This document shows positions 10,452 through 19,272 of a DNA stretch of 64,000 nucleotides, piece after piece. This DNA comes from Paraburkholderia domus (GTDB lineage: Bacteria; Pseudomonadota; Gammaproteobacteria; Burkholderiales; Burkholderiaceae). The notes beneath the pieces were generated by a model. The model saw only the letters and a program-made list of their open reading frames with translations, had not been told where the DNA came from and did not search any database. Numbering within the stretch: the stretch's first letter is position 1; each line of letters opens with the position of its first letter. The position numbers and the translations under genes are program-made. The stretch covers positions 124,001 to 188,000 of the forward strand of contig NZ_CAJNAT010000003.1 of assembly GCF_905220705.1 (NCBI RefSeq), given 5' to 3'.

Positions 10452-10537
10452 GTAGCCGTAGCTGTAGCCGTAGCCGTAGCCGTAGCCGTAGCCGTAGCCG
10501 TAGCCGTAGCCGTAGCCGTAGCCGTAGCCGTAGCCGT
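10452..10537. repeat. GTAGCC hexanucleotide tandem repeat, about 14 copies
   Basis: Tandem units of GTAGCC, with one GTAGCT variant in the second unit, run without interruption for about 86 bp, 83 bp after the gluQ stop codon. The frames read Val-Ala on the plus strand and Tyr-Gly on the minus strand, which creates open frames that are not genes. Uniform long hexamer tracts are prone to slippage, so copy number may differ between strains. Confidence 0.95.
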
Positions 10538-10754
10538 CCGCACGATAGCACCACCAAGGCGCTCGAGGTGTTTGCTCGATGGTCAAGCGGAGGGGGTTTG
10601 ATGAAGTACCGCTACGGCGCGCGCAGCGCCGCTGGAAGAATGACTGCTTTGTCACCAGGGTGGAATGTGCGAGAACACAGATTCCAGATGCACCACTACC
10701 GTGACTGTGCGAGGGACCCGCTTAAGAATTAGCGGTTTGAGCCGCTTTCTTTTG

Positions 10755-10810
10755 CCTACTTTTCTTTGCGGCATGCAAAGAAAAGTAGGTGCCCGCCCCG
10801 CACAGGGGCG
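10755..10810. repeat. Interspersed intergenic palindromic element
   Basis: A perfect 15-bp inverted repeat (CCTACTTTTCTTTGC / GCAAAGAAAAGTAGG, 10755-10769 and 10775-10789) with a 5-nt loop is followed at once by a second hairpin, CGCCCC / GGGGCG (10794-10810). From memory, near-identical elements recur between genes in Paraburkholderia and Burkholderia genomes; this could not be checked here. There is no coding potential. It may also act as a transcription end or a RNA-stability element for gluQ. Confidence 0.75.
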
Positions 10811-10835
10811 ACGCTAATAAACCACTAACAAAACA

Positions 10836-10871
10836 AGGAAAGGCCAAAAATCCAGATCAAGGAAAGGCCAA
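10836..10871. repeat. Direct repeat CAAGGAAAGGCCAA, two copies
   Basis: The 14-mer appears at about 10836-10849 and again at about 10858-10871 in the A-rich stretch downstream of the palindromic element, just before the 3' end of rhlE. No function is evident. Confidence 0.55.
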
Positions 10872-10906
10872 CACCACAGGCACCCAACCAAAACCCCTAA
10901 AAAAAA

Positions 10907-12394
10907 TCACGACGACGTCGAAGACTTCCTAGGCATCCCAAACCCACCCAGCAACGCAGCCAACGGCTGTTTAGAAGAAGACTTCTGCGGAGCAGCAGCA
11001 GACGACGCAGCCGCCTCCTCACCCTTCCTCACAGAAGCCGCCGAAGGCTCATAAGGCTTGAGGAAGAAATCATCCACAGGCTGCGCGCGATGATGATGCG
11101 GCCGATCGAACGAACCCGAAGACGATGCCCCCGAGCGCCGGCGGCCGCCTCGCTCCTCACGGCCCTCTGCACGGCCATCAACGCGCTCACGCCGCGGCGG
11201 ACGCTCTTCATGGTGATGCCGCACCGGCGCATCCACAACCAGACGTTGCACATCCAAAGGCCGCTTGATCAGCTTCTCGATATCGGCAAGCTGTTTCCGC
11301 TCGTTCGGGCTACAAAGCGACAAAGCATCACCGGAAGCGCCGGCGCGCCCAGTACGCCCAATCCGGTGCACATAATCTTCCGCATTGAACGGCAGATCGA
11401 AATTGATCACGGCGGGCAGTTCGGCGATATCCAAACCACGCGCGGCAACGTCAGTCGCCACCAAAGCCTCGATCTCGCCACGCTTGAACGCATCCAGTGC
11501 CTGCATCCGTTCATTCTGCGTCCGGTCACCGTGAATCGCAGTCGCGACCACGCCGTCGCGCTCCAGGCTCCGCGCCAGACGGCTTGCGCCAATCTTGCTG
11601 TTGCAGAACACGATCACCTGCTTGAGGCCGCGGTCACGAATCAACTTGACGACGGCGCCGGTCTTGTCACCCTCGGCGACCTCATAAACGATCTGCGTCA
11701 CATTGGTCGCGGTCGAATTGCTGCGTGCAACTTCAATCGTCTGTGGGTCGCGCAGATACGTAGCGGCAAGCTTCTTGATTTCGCCCGAGAACGTGGCCGA
11801 AAACAGCAGCGTCTGACGTTCTTTCGGCAGCAGGTTCAGGATGCGCTGCAAATCCGGCAGGAAGCCCATGTCGAGCATCCTGTCGGCTTCGTCGAGCACG
11901 AGGATCTGCACCTGACCGAGGTTGGCAGTTTTCTGTTGCACGTGATCGAGCAGACGGCCCGGCGTGGCGATCAGAATTTCGACGCCGCGGCGCAGCTGCT
12001 CGGACTGCGGATTCATATCGACACCGCCAAACACCACGGCGCTGCGCAGCGCCGTGTGCTTTGCATACGACTGCACGTTCGCCGCCACCTGGTCAGCCAG
12101 TTCGCGGGTCGGCGTGAGGATCAGCGCGCGCACCGGATGGCGGGCGGGCGATGCGCTCGTGCTGGCCTGCGGCAGCAAGCGCTGGATGATCGGCAGCGAG
12201 AAACTCGCGGTCTTACCGGTGCCGGTTTGCGCGGCGCCCATCATGTCACGGCCGGCCAGCACGACGGGAATCGCCTGCTCCTGGATCGGCGTAGGGATGG
12301 TGTAGCCCGATTCTTTGACGGCTTTCAGAATGTCGGGCGCGAGGCCGAATTGATCAAAAGTCGCAGTGCTGGGCGTGACGGCTGTGTCGGACAT
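10907..12394 (-). CDS. rhlE: DEAD-box ATP-dependent RNA helicase RhlE
   Basis: 495 aa from the ATG at 12394 (MSDTAVTPSTATFDQFGL); an in-frame ATG 22 codons earlier gives a non-conserved leader. The Q motif lies around TPIQEQAIP (35-43). Motif I AQTGTGKT is at 55-62, PTRELA follows, and motif II DEAD is at 168-171. SAT is at 199-201, and the second RecA domain ends with HRIGRTGRAG. The C-terminal 130 residues are Arg/Ser/Ala-rich and probably disordered, as is usual for RhlE. It should unwind short RNA duplexes in ribosome assembly or RNA turnover. No partner gene is adjacent. Confidence 0.95.
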   Translation of the reverse strand: MSDTAVTPSTATFDQFGLAPDILKAVKESGYTIPTPIQEQAIPVVLAGRDMMGAAQTGTGKTASFSLPIIQRLLPQASTSASPARHPVRALILTPTRELADQVAANVQSYAKHTALRSAVVFGGVDMNPQSEQLRRGVEILIATPGRLLDHVQQKTANLGQVQILVLDEADRMLDMGFLPDLQRILNLLPKERQTLLFSATFSGEIKKLAATYLRDPQTIEVARSNSTATNVTQIVYEVAEGDKTGAVVKLIRDRGLKQVIVFCNSKIGASRLARSLERDGVVATAIHGDRTQNERMQALDAFKRGEIEALVATDVAARGLDIAELPAVINFDLPFNAEDYVHRIGRTGRAGASGDALSLCSPNERKQLADIEKLIKRPLDVQRLVVDAPVRHHHEERPPRRERVDGRAEGREERGGRRRSGASSSGSFDRPHHHRAQPVDDFFLKPYEPSAASVRKGEEAAASSAAAPQKSSSKQPLAALLGGFGMPRKSSTSS

Positions 12395-12840
12395 GGTGGC
12401 TTTCGCTAAAAATGCGCTTGGCGCGGTGCGCGCGGCAGCGGTCGGAACCGCAGAGGGCATCAGGATGAAGGCGGAGCCACGGCGTTCCGCACGGGACCCG
12501 TCAGTACTACGGGAAAAATGCGGCCGGCTCCGGCCGGCGGAAACACCCGCCGGAAAGGCCGGTATTGTAGCACTTCAGCAAAAACACTCATGGCGCATCC
12601 GTCGGCTTTCTGCTTACGCGGGCAAAAGCCGGTGGGCTGCGGTTGGGTGCGGGCGTCGTCAAATCGTCGCAAAGCGCCCGCATGCCTCGCTGGCAGCGTA
12701 GTTCGCCTCCGCGACAGTTGCGTGACAACGGCCGCTTCCCCGCGCCGCCGCCGGAGCTCGGAAACGGTTCGGGGACCGGGCCGCCGAGGCGCAGAGGTGT
12801 GGGGCCACATCAAACGCCTCATCCGCTCCCTCGCACCCTG
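12395..12840. other. Intergenic region upstream of rhlE with GC-rich hairpins
   Basis: No gene recognised in these 446 bp; the open frames across it have atypical composition and no ribosome-binding sites. A 7-bp perfect hairpin (CCGGCGG / CCGCCGG, 12534-12553), flanked by further GGCCGG words, could structure the 5' leader of rhlE. DEAD-box helicase genes are sometimes controlled through leader structure, but this is only a suggestion. Confidence 0.4.
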
Positions 12841-14277
12841 TCACCACGTCTCGCGCATCACCATCAAACGCATTTCGGTCATATCCTCGATCGCGTAACG
12901 TATGCCCTCGCGCCCCAGCCCGGAATCCTTCACGCCGCCATACGGCATGTTGTCCACCCGGAACGACGGCACGTCGTTGATCACCACGCCGCCCACTTCG
13001 AGCACATCCCACGCTAGGTGCGCGTGGGCGAGCGAATCGGTGAAGACGCCGGCTTGCAGGCCGAAGTCGCTATCGTTGACGGTCGCCAGCGCGGCGTCGA
13101 AATCGTCGAAACGCTCCAGAATCGCCACCGGGCCGAAGGCTTCCTTGCGATAGAGATCAGTGTCGCGCTTCACACCTTCGAGCAGCGTGGCCTCGAACAT
13201 CGCGCCCTCCACCTTGCCGCCCGCGACGATCTTCGCTCCCGCCTGCACGGCGCTGTCCATCCAGCCTGCGAGGCGTTTGGACTCCGATTCGGAGATCATC
13301 GGTCCGACAAACGTCTTTTCGTCCTTCGGATCGCCCATGATCAGCGACTTCGTTTTGGCGATCAGCTTCTCGCGCAGCGCGTCGTAGACCTTCGCATGCA
13401 CCAGAATCCGTTGCACGCCGATGCAACTCTGCCCCGACTGATAGAACGCACCGAACGCCAGCCGGTCGACCACATAGTCGAGCTTCTCGCCCTGATCGCC
13501 GTCGACGATCGCGGCCGCATTGCCGCCCAACTCCAGAATCACCTTCTTCTTGCCGGCCTTTTTCTTCAGTTCCCAGCCCACGGCGGGCGAACCGGTGAAG
13601 GAAAGCAGTTTGAAACGCTCATCGGTGGTGAACAGATCGGCGCCGTCGCGATGCGCCGGAAGAATCGAGAATGCGCCTTTGGGCAAATCGGTTTCAGCCA
13701 GAATCTCGCCCATGATGAGCGCGCCGACCGGCGTGCGGCTGGCCGGCTTCAACACGAACGGCACGCCCGCGGCAATTGCCGGCGCGACCTTGTGCGCGGT
13801 CAGGTTCAGCGGAAAGTTGAACGGCGAGATGAATGAACATGGACCGATCGGCACACGCTTCACATAGCCGTGATAGCCCTTGGCACGCGGCGAAATTTCC
13901 AGATTGATGATCTCTCCGTCGATGCGCACCGACTCTTCCGCCGCCACCTTGAACGTATCGATCAGACGCGTGACCTCGCCTTTCGAGTCATTGATCGGCT
14001 TGCCGGCTTCGATACACAGCGCGAGCGCCAGTTCGTCATATCGTTCGCGAAAACGCTTCACGCAGTGTTCGAGCACGGCCTGGCGCTTGAACGGCGGAAA
14101 TGCACGCAACGCCGGCATCGCGTCGACCGCATAGCCGATCGCTTTGTCGATGGCTGTCGCGTCTGCCATCGCAACGCGAGTCGCCACTTCGCCGCTGAAT
14201 TTATCCGTGACTTCAAGATCGGTGTTGGCGGCAACCGCAACGTTGGCGAGGTAGTACGGGTAAGTCTTGTTCAACAT
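12841..14277 (-). CDS. NAD(P)-dependent aldehyde dehydrogenase
   Basis: 478 aa from the ATG at 14277, which has AAGGAGA at a good distance; a longer frame to 14319 lacks this. It has the ALDH fold with Asn154 (SPFNFP), Lys177 (FVLKPAS), the FTGSPAVG cofactor motif near 227-234, general base Glu249 (LELGGN) and catalytic Cys285 (GQSCIG). It should oxidise an aldehyde to an acid or CoA-independent product in the cytoplasm. It lies 85 bp downstream of, and in the same direction as, an acetolactate-synthase-like gene, so the two are probably one operon. The substrate is unknown; a short oxo- or hydroxy-aldehyde linked to the partner enzyme is one possibility. Confidence 0.88.
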   Translation of the reverse strand: MLNKTYPYYLANVAVAANTDLEVTDKFSGEVATRVAMADATAIDKAIGYAVDAMPALRAFPPFKRQAVLEHCVKRFRERYDELALALCIEAGKPINDSKGEVTRLIDTFKVAAEESVRIDGEIINLEISPRAKGYHGYVKRVPIGPCSFISPFNFPLNLTAHKVAPAIAAGVPFVLKPASRTPVGALIMGEILAETDLPKGAFSILPAHRDGADLFTTDERFKLLSFTGSPAVGWELKKKAGKKKVILELGGNAAAIVDGDQGEKLDYVVDRLAFGAFYQSGQSCIGVQRILVHAKVYDALREKLIAKTKSLIMGDPKDEKTFVGPMISESESKRLAGWMDSAVQAGAKIVAGGKVEGAMFEATLLEGVKRDTDLYRKEAFGPVAILERFDDFDAALATVNDSDFGLQAGVFTDSLAHAHLAWDVLEVGGVVINDVPSFRVDNMPYGGVKDSGLGREGIRYAIEDMTEMRLMVMRETW

Positions 14278-14362
14278 GACACGTTCTCCTTGATCCAAAG
14301 CCTGACAGAAGCAATGCAATCAGCAAGGGCTATGCCCCATTGCCGCTCTTAGCCCCCGCCAT

Positions 14363-16015
14363 TCAAAGTTGTGCGCTCAGCCGCTTGATCTCGCGATTGA
14401 GGACGCGCTCGTTGTCCGAGTAGTCGATCGGCAGATCGATCACATGCACACCCGGCGTCGCGAAACACTCGCGCAGCAGCGGTGCGAATTCCGCGGCCGA
14501 TTCAATGCGATGACCCTTCGCGCCGTAACTCTCTGCATACGCGACGAAATCCGGGTTGCGCAGCGTCATGCCGTAGTCCGGGAAGTTCATGTTTTCCTGC
14601 TTCCAGCGGATCATGCCGAATGCGTCGTCGCGCAAAATCAGCACCACCAGATCGAGCTTCAGACGCACGGCCGTTTCCAGCTCCTGCGAATTCATCATGA
14701 AGCCGCCGTCGCCGCACACCGCCATGACCTTGCGGTCCGGGTGCACGATCTTGGTCGCGATCGCCGACGGCAATCCGGCGCCCATCGACGCCAACGCGTT
14801 ATCGAGCAGCAGCGAGTTCGGTTCGTGCGCGCGGTAGTAGCGCGCGAACCAGATCTTGTACATGCCGTTGTCCAGACACACGATGCCGTCCACCGGCGTG
14901 GTCTCATAGACGTCGTTGACAATCCGCACCGGGTACATCGGAAAACGGTCGTCATGCTGGCCTTTGACCAGGTGCGCTTCGAAGTGCTCCTTGATCTCCT
15001 TGAAGCGCGTGAAGTCCCAGTGCTCCTGACGCTCCTTGAGACTTTCCTTGAGCTGCCACACCGCGTTGGCGATATCGCCGACCACTTCGATCTGCGGGAA
15101 ATACACCGTGTCGACTTCCGCGCCGAGGAAGTTGACGTGAATCACCGTCTTCTCGCCGGCGTCGCCGCTGCGCATGAAGAACGGCGGCTTCTCGATCACG
15201 TCGTGGCCGACATTGATGATGCAGTCCGCGTGGTCGATCGCGCGATGCACGAAGTCGCCGTCTGACAAAGTGGCGTTGCCTAGCCACATCGGGTGCGATT
15301 CATCGATCACGCCCTTGCCCATCTGCGTCGTGAAAAACGGAATGCCGATCTGGTCGACGAATTCGCGCAACATCTTGGTCGTGGTCTTGCGGTTGCCGCC
15401 CGCGCCGATCATCAACAGTGGATGCTTCGCTTTCGTGATCGCCTCGACCGCGCGCGCCACGGCCTTTTCCTCGGCGACGGGACGGCGGCTAAAGCTCTTC
15501 GGAATCGGATGGCCGTCGCCCTCTTCATGCGCGACGTCTTCAGGCAATTCGAGGTGCGTGGCGCCCGGCCGCTCTTCCTCTGCCTGACGGACTGCTTCGC
15601 GCACGGCGGCCGGAATGTTGGCGATCGACACGATCTGCCGCGTGTACTTGGTGAGCGGCTCCATCATCCGTACCACGTCGACGATCTGAAAATGCCCCTG
15701 TTTGCTCGACTTGATCGGCTTTTGGCCGGTCACCATCAGCATCGGCATGCCGCCCAACTGGGCATACGCAGCGGCGGTCACGAAATTGGTCGCGCCCGGG
15801 CCGAGGGTGGCCAGACACACACCGGTGCGTCCGGTCAGACGCCCATACGTGGCGGCCATGAAGCCGGCCGCCTGTTCGTGACGCGTGAGGATCAGGCGAA
15901 TTTTCGAGCGGCGCAGCGATTCGAGCAGATCGAGATTTTCTTCACCGGGGATGCCGAACACGTACTCGACACCTTCAGCTTCCAGCGATTTGACGAACAG
16001 ATCCGATGCTTTCAT
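14363..16015 (-). CDS. Acetolactate synthase large-subunit-like (AlsS-type) ThDP enzyme
   Basis: 550-aa thiamine-diphosphate enzyme with the usual three domains. The catalytic Glu47 is in TRHEQAAGFMA, followed by TLGPGATN. The diphosphate-binding GDGGFMMNSQELE is in the C-terminal domain. Where biosynthetic enzymes have an FAD-linked region, this protein reads INVGHDVIEKPPFF, close to the catabolic AlsS type. No regulatory-subunit (ilvH) gene is nearby, which also argues for a catabolic or stand-alone enzyme. The position that is usually Asn-Asn after the GDG motif reads RDD. It probably condenses pyruvate or a related 2-oxo acid. An aldehyde dehydrogenase gene follows 85 bp downstream. Confidence 0.82.
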   Translation of the reverse strand: MKASDLFVKSLEAEGVEYVFGIPGEENLDLLESLRRSKIRLILTRHEQAAGFMAATYGRLTGRTGVCLATLGPGATNFVTAAAYAQLGGMPMLMVTGQKPIKSSKQGHFQIVDVVRMMEPLTKYTRQIVSIANIPAAVREAVRQAEEERPGATHLELPEDVAHEEGDGHPIPKSFSRRPVAEEKAVARAVEAITKAKHPLLMIGAGGNRKTTTKMLREFVDQIGIPFFTTQMGKGVIDESHPMWLGNATLSDGDFVHRAIDHADCIINVGHDVIEKPPFFMRSGDAGEKTVIHVNFLGAEVDTVYFPQIEVVGDIANAVWQLKESLKERQEHWDFTRFKEIKEHFEAHLVKGQHDDRFPMYPVRIVNDVYETTPVDGIVCLDNGMYKIWFARYYRAHEPNSLLLDNALASMGAGLPSAIATKIVHPDRKVMAVCGDGGFMMNSQELETAVRLKLDLVVLILRDDAFGMIRWKQENMNFPDYGMTLRNPDFVAYAESYGAKGHRIESAAEFAPLLRECFATPGVHVIDLPIDYSDNERVLNREIKRLSAQL

Positions 16016-16276
16016 GGAGGGTCTCGCTTGATGAAACGGACGTGGGCCACGAGCCCACCCGTTGAGGTCCGGTCACGGATGATCGAAGACGACGACAAAG
16101 ACGGCCAACACGACGCGAGCGGCGCGCGGCATGGCTAGACAACATAGTGGATGCCACGCGGGACAGCTTACTACTCGAATGGAAAGGATGCGCGCAGGCG
16201 GGCAGCGCCGCAAGGCAGCGGTAAAGATAAGGTGGGACAGGCGGCGGTATGTTTGAAGAAAGCCGCCGCATGATGC

Positions 16277-16645
16277 TCAGCGATTGATGGTGACGCAGTC
16301 GGACAGCATCGGCGGGGCATTTTCCCCGTCCGTCGCGTCGTACAGGTCGGCGCGGGGACCTTTGGTCCACCACGTGTAGCTGCCGGCTTGATATTTCGCG
16401 CCAGAGGCCGACATCGTGTTGACGAACAGCAGTTGCTGGCCCTTGACAGGCACAAGCGCAAAGCTCTGGCCGTTCGCCGTGTTCCAGTAGGTCACTTGCA
16501 AAATCTTGCCGGTCGCGCAGGTGTATTTGTGCGTCTGGCGATTCTTGGCCTGAATCTCGGCGAGCGGCAACGGCGCGGCCCATGCATTGCCGTACAGCGC
16601 CGCAAGACCCGCTGCCACAGTGACTGCAACAAACCATTTCTTCAT
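16277..16645 (-). CDS. MliC-family lysozyme inhibitor, periplasmic
   Basis: 122 aa from the ATG at 16645. Residues 1-23 form a signal peptide ending AWA-A without a lipobox Cys, so it is secreted rather than a lipoprotein. The MliC signature SASGAKYQAGSYTWWTKG lies at 79-96, and Cys43 and Cys117 could form the family's disulfide. MliC/PliC proteins block c-type lysozymes through the Ser and Lys of the SxxGxKY loop, protecting the cell wall from host or amoebal enzymes. It stands alone between the acetolactate-synthase-like gene and a small lipoprotein gene. Confidence 0.85.
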   Translation of the reverse strand: MKKWFVAVTVAAGLAALYGNAWAAPLPLAEIQAKNRQTHKYTCATGKILQVTYWNTANGQSFALVPVKGQQLLFVNTMSASGAKYQAGSYTWWTKGPRADLYDATDGENAPPMLSDCVTINR

Positions 16646-16768
16646 TGGATGCCTCGATCGTTGTTGCACATCAGGCACGAGCGGTGCGCCTTGCGCTGCC
16701 GCTGTAGTTGCGGCTGTGTTGCGCGTCCGGATCGCTCGTGGACCCATCAAGAACCGGCCGCGGATTGC

Positions 16769-16981
16769 TTATGGATCGATCACGTCGGCGCACGCGTCGG
16801 TCGGCGCGGCGGCCACGTGCCCGACCAGCGGCACGATCTTCAACCCGGCCGACGCGATTCGGCACGGCGCAGCGGCGAGGCCACACCCTGTCAACCCGGC
16901 ACACAGCGCGAGCAGCGCGCCGATTGCGCCGACACGGCCGAGCCTTCCAAGCCGCATGTTCTTGCGGGACTCCAGGGTCAT
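16769..16981 (-). CDS. Small lipoprotein (DUF6726-like)
   Basis: 70 aa from the ATG at 16981, preceded by AGAGGTAAGG. A positively charged start (RLGRLGR) leads into a hydrophobic run with lipobox LTGC (Cys33). The mature part is only about 38 residues, with two further Cys (40 and 64) and the motif LKIVPLVGH. Small lipoproteins with this motif are common in Burkholderiales and have no known function. The frame is longer upstream but that part overlaps purT's surroundings and has no lipoprotein-like start. Name given from memory of the family, so treat it as tentative. Confidence 0.7.
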   Translation of the reverse strand: MTLESRKNMRLGRLGRVGAIGALLALCAGLTGCGLAAAPCRIASAGLKIVPLVGHVAAAPTDACADVIDP

Positions 16982-17106
16982 CCTTACCTCTACTTCAACG
17001 AACTTCAATGAATCGGGTGTCGCGCGCGGCACGCTTGCGAGGCGCGCGAGTATTACGTTGCACATATCGATGCGCGTCACTACGGCCAGACGCTCTCCAA
17101 CCTGCG

Positions 17107-18321
17107 TTACTTCGTGGAAACCGGCCGCACCGCCGCCGCGGCCTGCTTCGCGCGCGAACGTGCCTGCTCGATGTTCTCGCCGGTGGCCAGCGCCACACCC
17201 ATGCGGCGCTTGACGAAACTCTCCGGCTTGCCGAACAGACGCAGATCCGCATTCGGTACGGCCAACGCCGCCGCGACACCTTCGAAAGCAATGCCCACTT
17301 CGTCCATGCCACCGTAAATCACCGCCGACGCGCCCGGCGCCCGCAGTGACGTATCCACCGGCAAGCCGAGAATCGCGCGCGCATGCAACTCGAACTCCGA
17401 GAAGCGTTGCGAGCACAGCGTGACCAGACCCGTATCGTGCGGACGCGGACTCACTTCCGAGAACCATACGTCATCGCCGCGCACGAAAAGTTCCACGCCG
17501 AAGAGGCCCCTGCCACCCAATGCCGCAGTGACCTTGTGCGCCACTTCGCGCGAGCGTTCCAGCGCGAGCGGGCTCATCGGCTGCGGCTGCCACGATTCGA
17601 CGTAATCACCGGCCACCTGCACATGGCCGATCGGGTCGCAGAAATACGTGCTGACATCACCGCTCGCCGGGTCGATTGCACGCACGGTCAGCTGGGTGAT
17701 TTCGTATTCGAAGTCGATAAAGCCTTCGACGATCACGCGGCCGTGATTCACGCGCCCGCCCGCCATCGCATATTGCCAGGCGGTTTCGACATCCGCATCG
17801 CTCTTCAACACCGACTGTCCCTTGCCCGACGACGACATCACCGGCTTCACGACGCATGGATAGCCGACCTTGGCGATGCCCGCGCGCAGTTCGTCGAGCG
17901 AATCGGCGAACGCATATGGCGAGGTCGGCAGGCCGAGTTCTTCAGCGGCCAGACGGCGAATGCCTTCGCGGTTCATCGTGAGTTGGGTGGCGCGCGCGGT
18001 CGGGATGACTTCGGCGAGGCCGTCGGTTTCGATCGCGGCGAGCGCGTCGGTTGCGATCGCCTCGATCTCGGGGACGATCAGGTGCGGGCGCTCCTGTTCG
18101 ACCAGCGCGCGCAAGGCGGCGCGATCGGTCATGTCGATCACATGCGAGCGATGCGCAACCTGATGGCCCGGCGCGTTCGGATAACGGTCGACGGCGATCA
18201 CTTCGACGCCCAGCCGTTGCAGCGCGATGATCACTTCCTTGCCGAGCTCGCCGGCGCCAAGCAACATGACGCGCGTGGCAGATTCAGAAAGGGGCGTGCC
18301 GATCCGTTGGCCGATCTGCAT
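17107..18321 (-). CDS. purT: Formate-dependent phosphoribosylglycinamide formyltransferase
   Basis: 404-aa ATP-grasp enzyme that makes formyl-GAR from GAR, formate and ATP in purine synthesis, replacing the folate-dependent PurN. The N-terminal domain has [16 protein letters not shown] (residues 18-33), followed by [21 protein letters not shown], both typical of PurT. The central ATP-grasp region contains [13 protein letters not shown], and the C-terminal part has [13 protein letters not shown]. The start at 18321 is preceded by GGAGA. The gene is alone and divergent from a META-domain lipoprotein gene. Confidence 0.96.
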   Translation of the reverse strand: MQIGQRIGTPLSESATRVMLLGAGELGKEVIIALQRLGVEVIAVDRYPNAPGHQVAHRSHVIDMTDRAALRALVEQERPHLIVPEIEAIATDALAAIETDGLAEVIPTARATQLTMNREGIRRLAAEELGLPTSPYAFADSLDELRAGIAKVGYPCVVKPVMSSSGKGQSVLKSDADVETAWQYAMAGGRVNHGRVIVEGFIDFEYEITQLTVRAIDPASGDVSTYFCDPIGHVQVAGDYVESWQPQPMSPLALERSREVAHKVTAALGGRGLFGVELFVRGDDVWFSEVSPRPHDTGLVTLCSQRFSEFELHARAILGLPVDTSLRAPGASAVIYGGMDEVGIAFEGVAAALAVPNADLRLFGKPESFVKRRMGVALATGENIEQARSRAKQAAAAVRPVSTK

Positions 18322-18609
18322 GGGGTCTCCAGATAAAAGTCGGATGAGGGTGGGATTGGGTAGAACGCGATGTTAACATGCGCACCCCGATACGCACCCG
18401 GTGCGCCAACGTCGCCGGCCCCGCGCCGCGCCTTGCTCACCGGGTCCGCGTTGCTATGTGTGCGTAAGGCGCGCCAAGGGCGCTGCGGCGCCAACCGCGG
18501 CCCACGCTGCGACGCACGTGTTTAAGTCCGCAGCACGCCGTTGCACTCGCGTGCTGCGAGCTTAGTGCGTTACCCTTACGCCTTCGCCAGTTTGAAGAGG
18601 AACGACGTC

Positions 18610-19149
18610 ATGCTCCAAAGCTCCTCCGCGCGATGTGTTGCGCGCTTTATCCCTTATGCGCGCACGGCCATCGCCGCGTTGGGCGTCGCCGCGCTTTTCA
18701 GCGCGTGCGCCATGCCGAAGCATCCCGACTCGGAAGCCGCACCGCCCGATCCGTTCAACCCGGCCGCCACCCAGTTGCTCGACGACACCAGCTGGGTACT
18801 CACCGGCTGGAAGCAGGCCGACGGCACGGTGCGAGCCATTCCGCCGGCGGACCAGGGCACGCCGATCACCCTCGTGCTCTCCACCGACAAAGGCCAGCGC
18901 CACGCCAGCGGCTTTTCCGGGTGCAATCGCTACATGGGCTCGTATGCGCTGAAAGACGGCAAGCTGAGCTTCGGCACCCTGGGCGGCACGCGCATGGCAT
19001 GCATGACGCCGGGCGGACAGATCGAAGGCGCCTATCTCAACGCGCTGACGCACATCGACCGCACCGGCGTGCAAATGCGCGCACCGCAGCAGATGCAACT
19101 GGTGCTCGATAACGGCGACACGCTCACATTCGACAGCAGCGCCAAATAA
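18610..19149 (+). CDS. META-domain (HslJ-like) lipoprotein
   Basis: 179 aa from the ATG at 18610, with GAGG upstream. The N-terminus has two Arg, a hydrophobic core and a lipobox ending FSAC (Cys33), so it is probably an outer-membrane lipoprotein. The rest is a META domain: DDTSWVLTGWKQADG begins it, and SGFSGCNRYMGSY and LGGTRMACM are its hallmark segments. HslJ-type proteins are linked to heat or novobiocin tolerance in E. coli, but a molecular function is not established. It faces away from purT across a 288-bp gap in which I recognise no gene. Confidence 0.85.
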   Translation: MLQSSSARCVARFIPYARTAIAALGVAALFSACAMPKHPDSEAAPPDPFNPAATQLLDDTSWVLTGWKQADGTVRAIPPADQGTPITLVLSTDKGQRHASGFSGCNRYMGSYALKDGKLSFGTLGGTRMACMTPGGQIEGAYLNALTHIDRTGVQMRAPQQMQLVLDNGDTLTFDSSAK

Positions 19150-19272
19150 GCGCGCGCCACGCGCCGCGTGGCGACATGCCGCGTGGCAATATGCACGCTT
19201 GCTGCTGATTCATCGCAACCCTATCCTCGGATGCCTTGGCCACTGTTGGCCGCATTGCGAGGTGAAATCAAG

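Noticed and set aside
10441..10550. CRISPR array at the tandem repeat
   Set aside because: Units are 6 bp with no spacers and no cas genes are near.
10187..10732. Open frames running through the GTAGCC repeat on both strands
   Set aside because: They consist largely of Val-Ala, Ala-Thr or Tyr-Gly repeats and have no conserved flanks.
16982..17467. Upstream extension of the small lipoprotein frame
   Set aside because: It would bury the lipoprotein signal peptide in the middle and it overlaps purT in antiparallel use of the same DNA.
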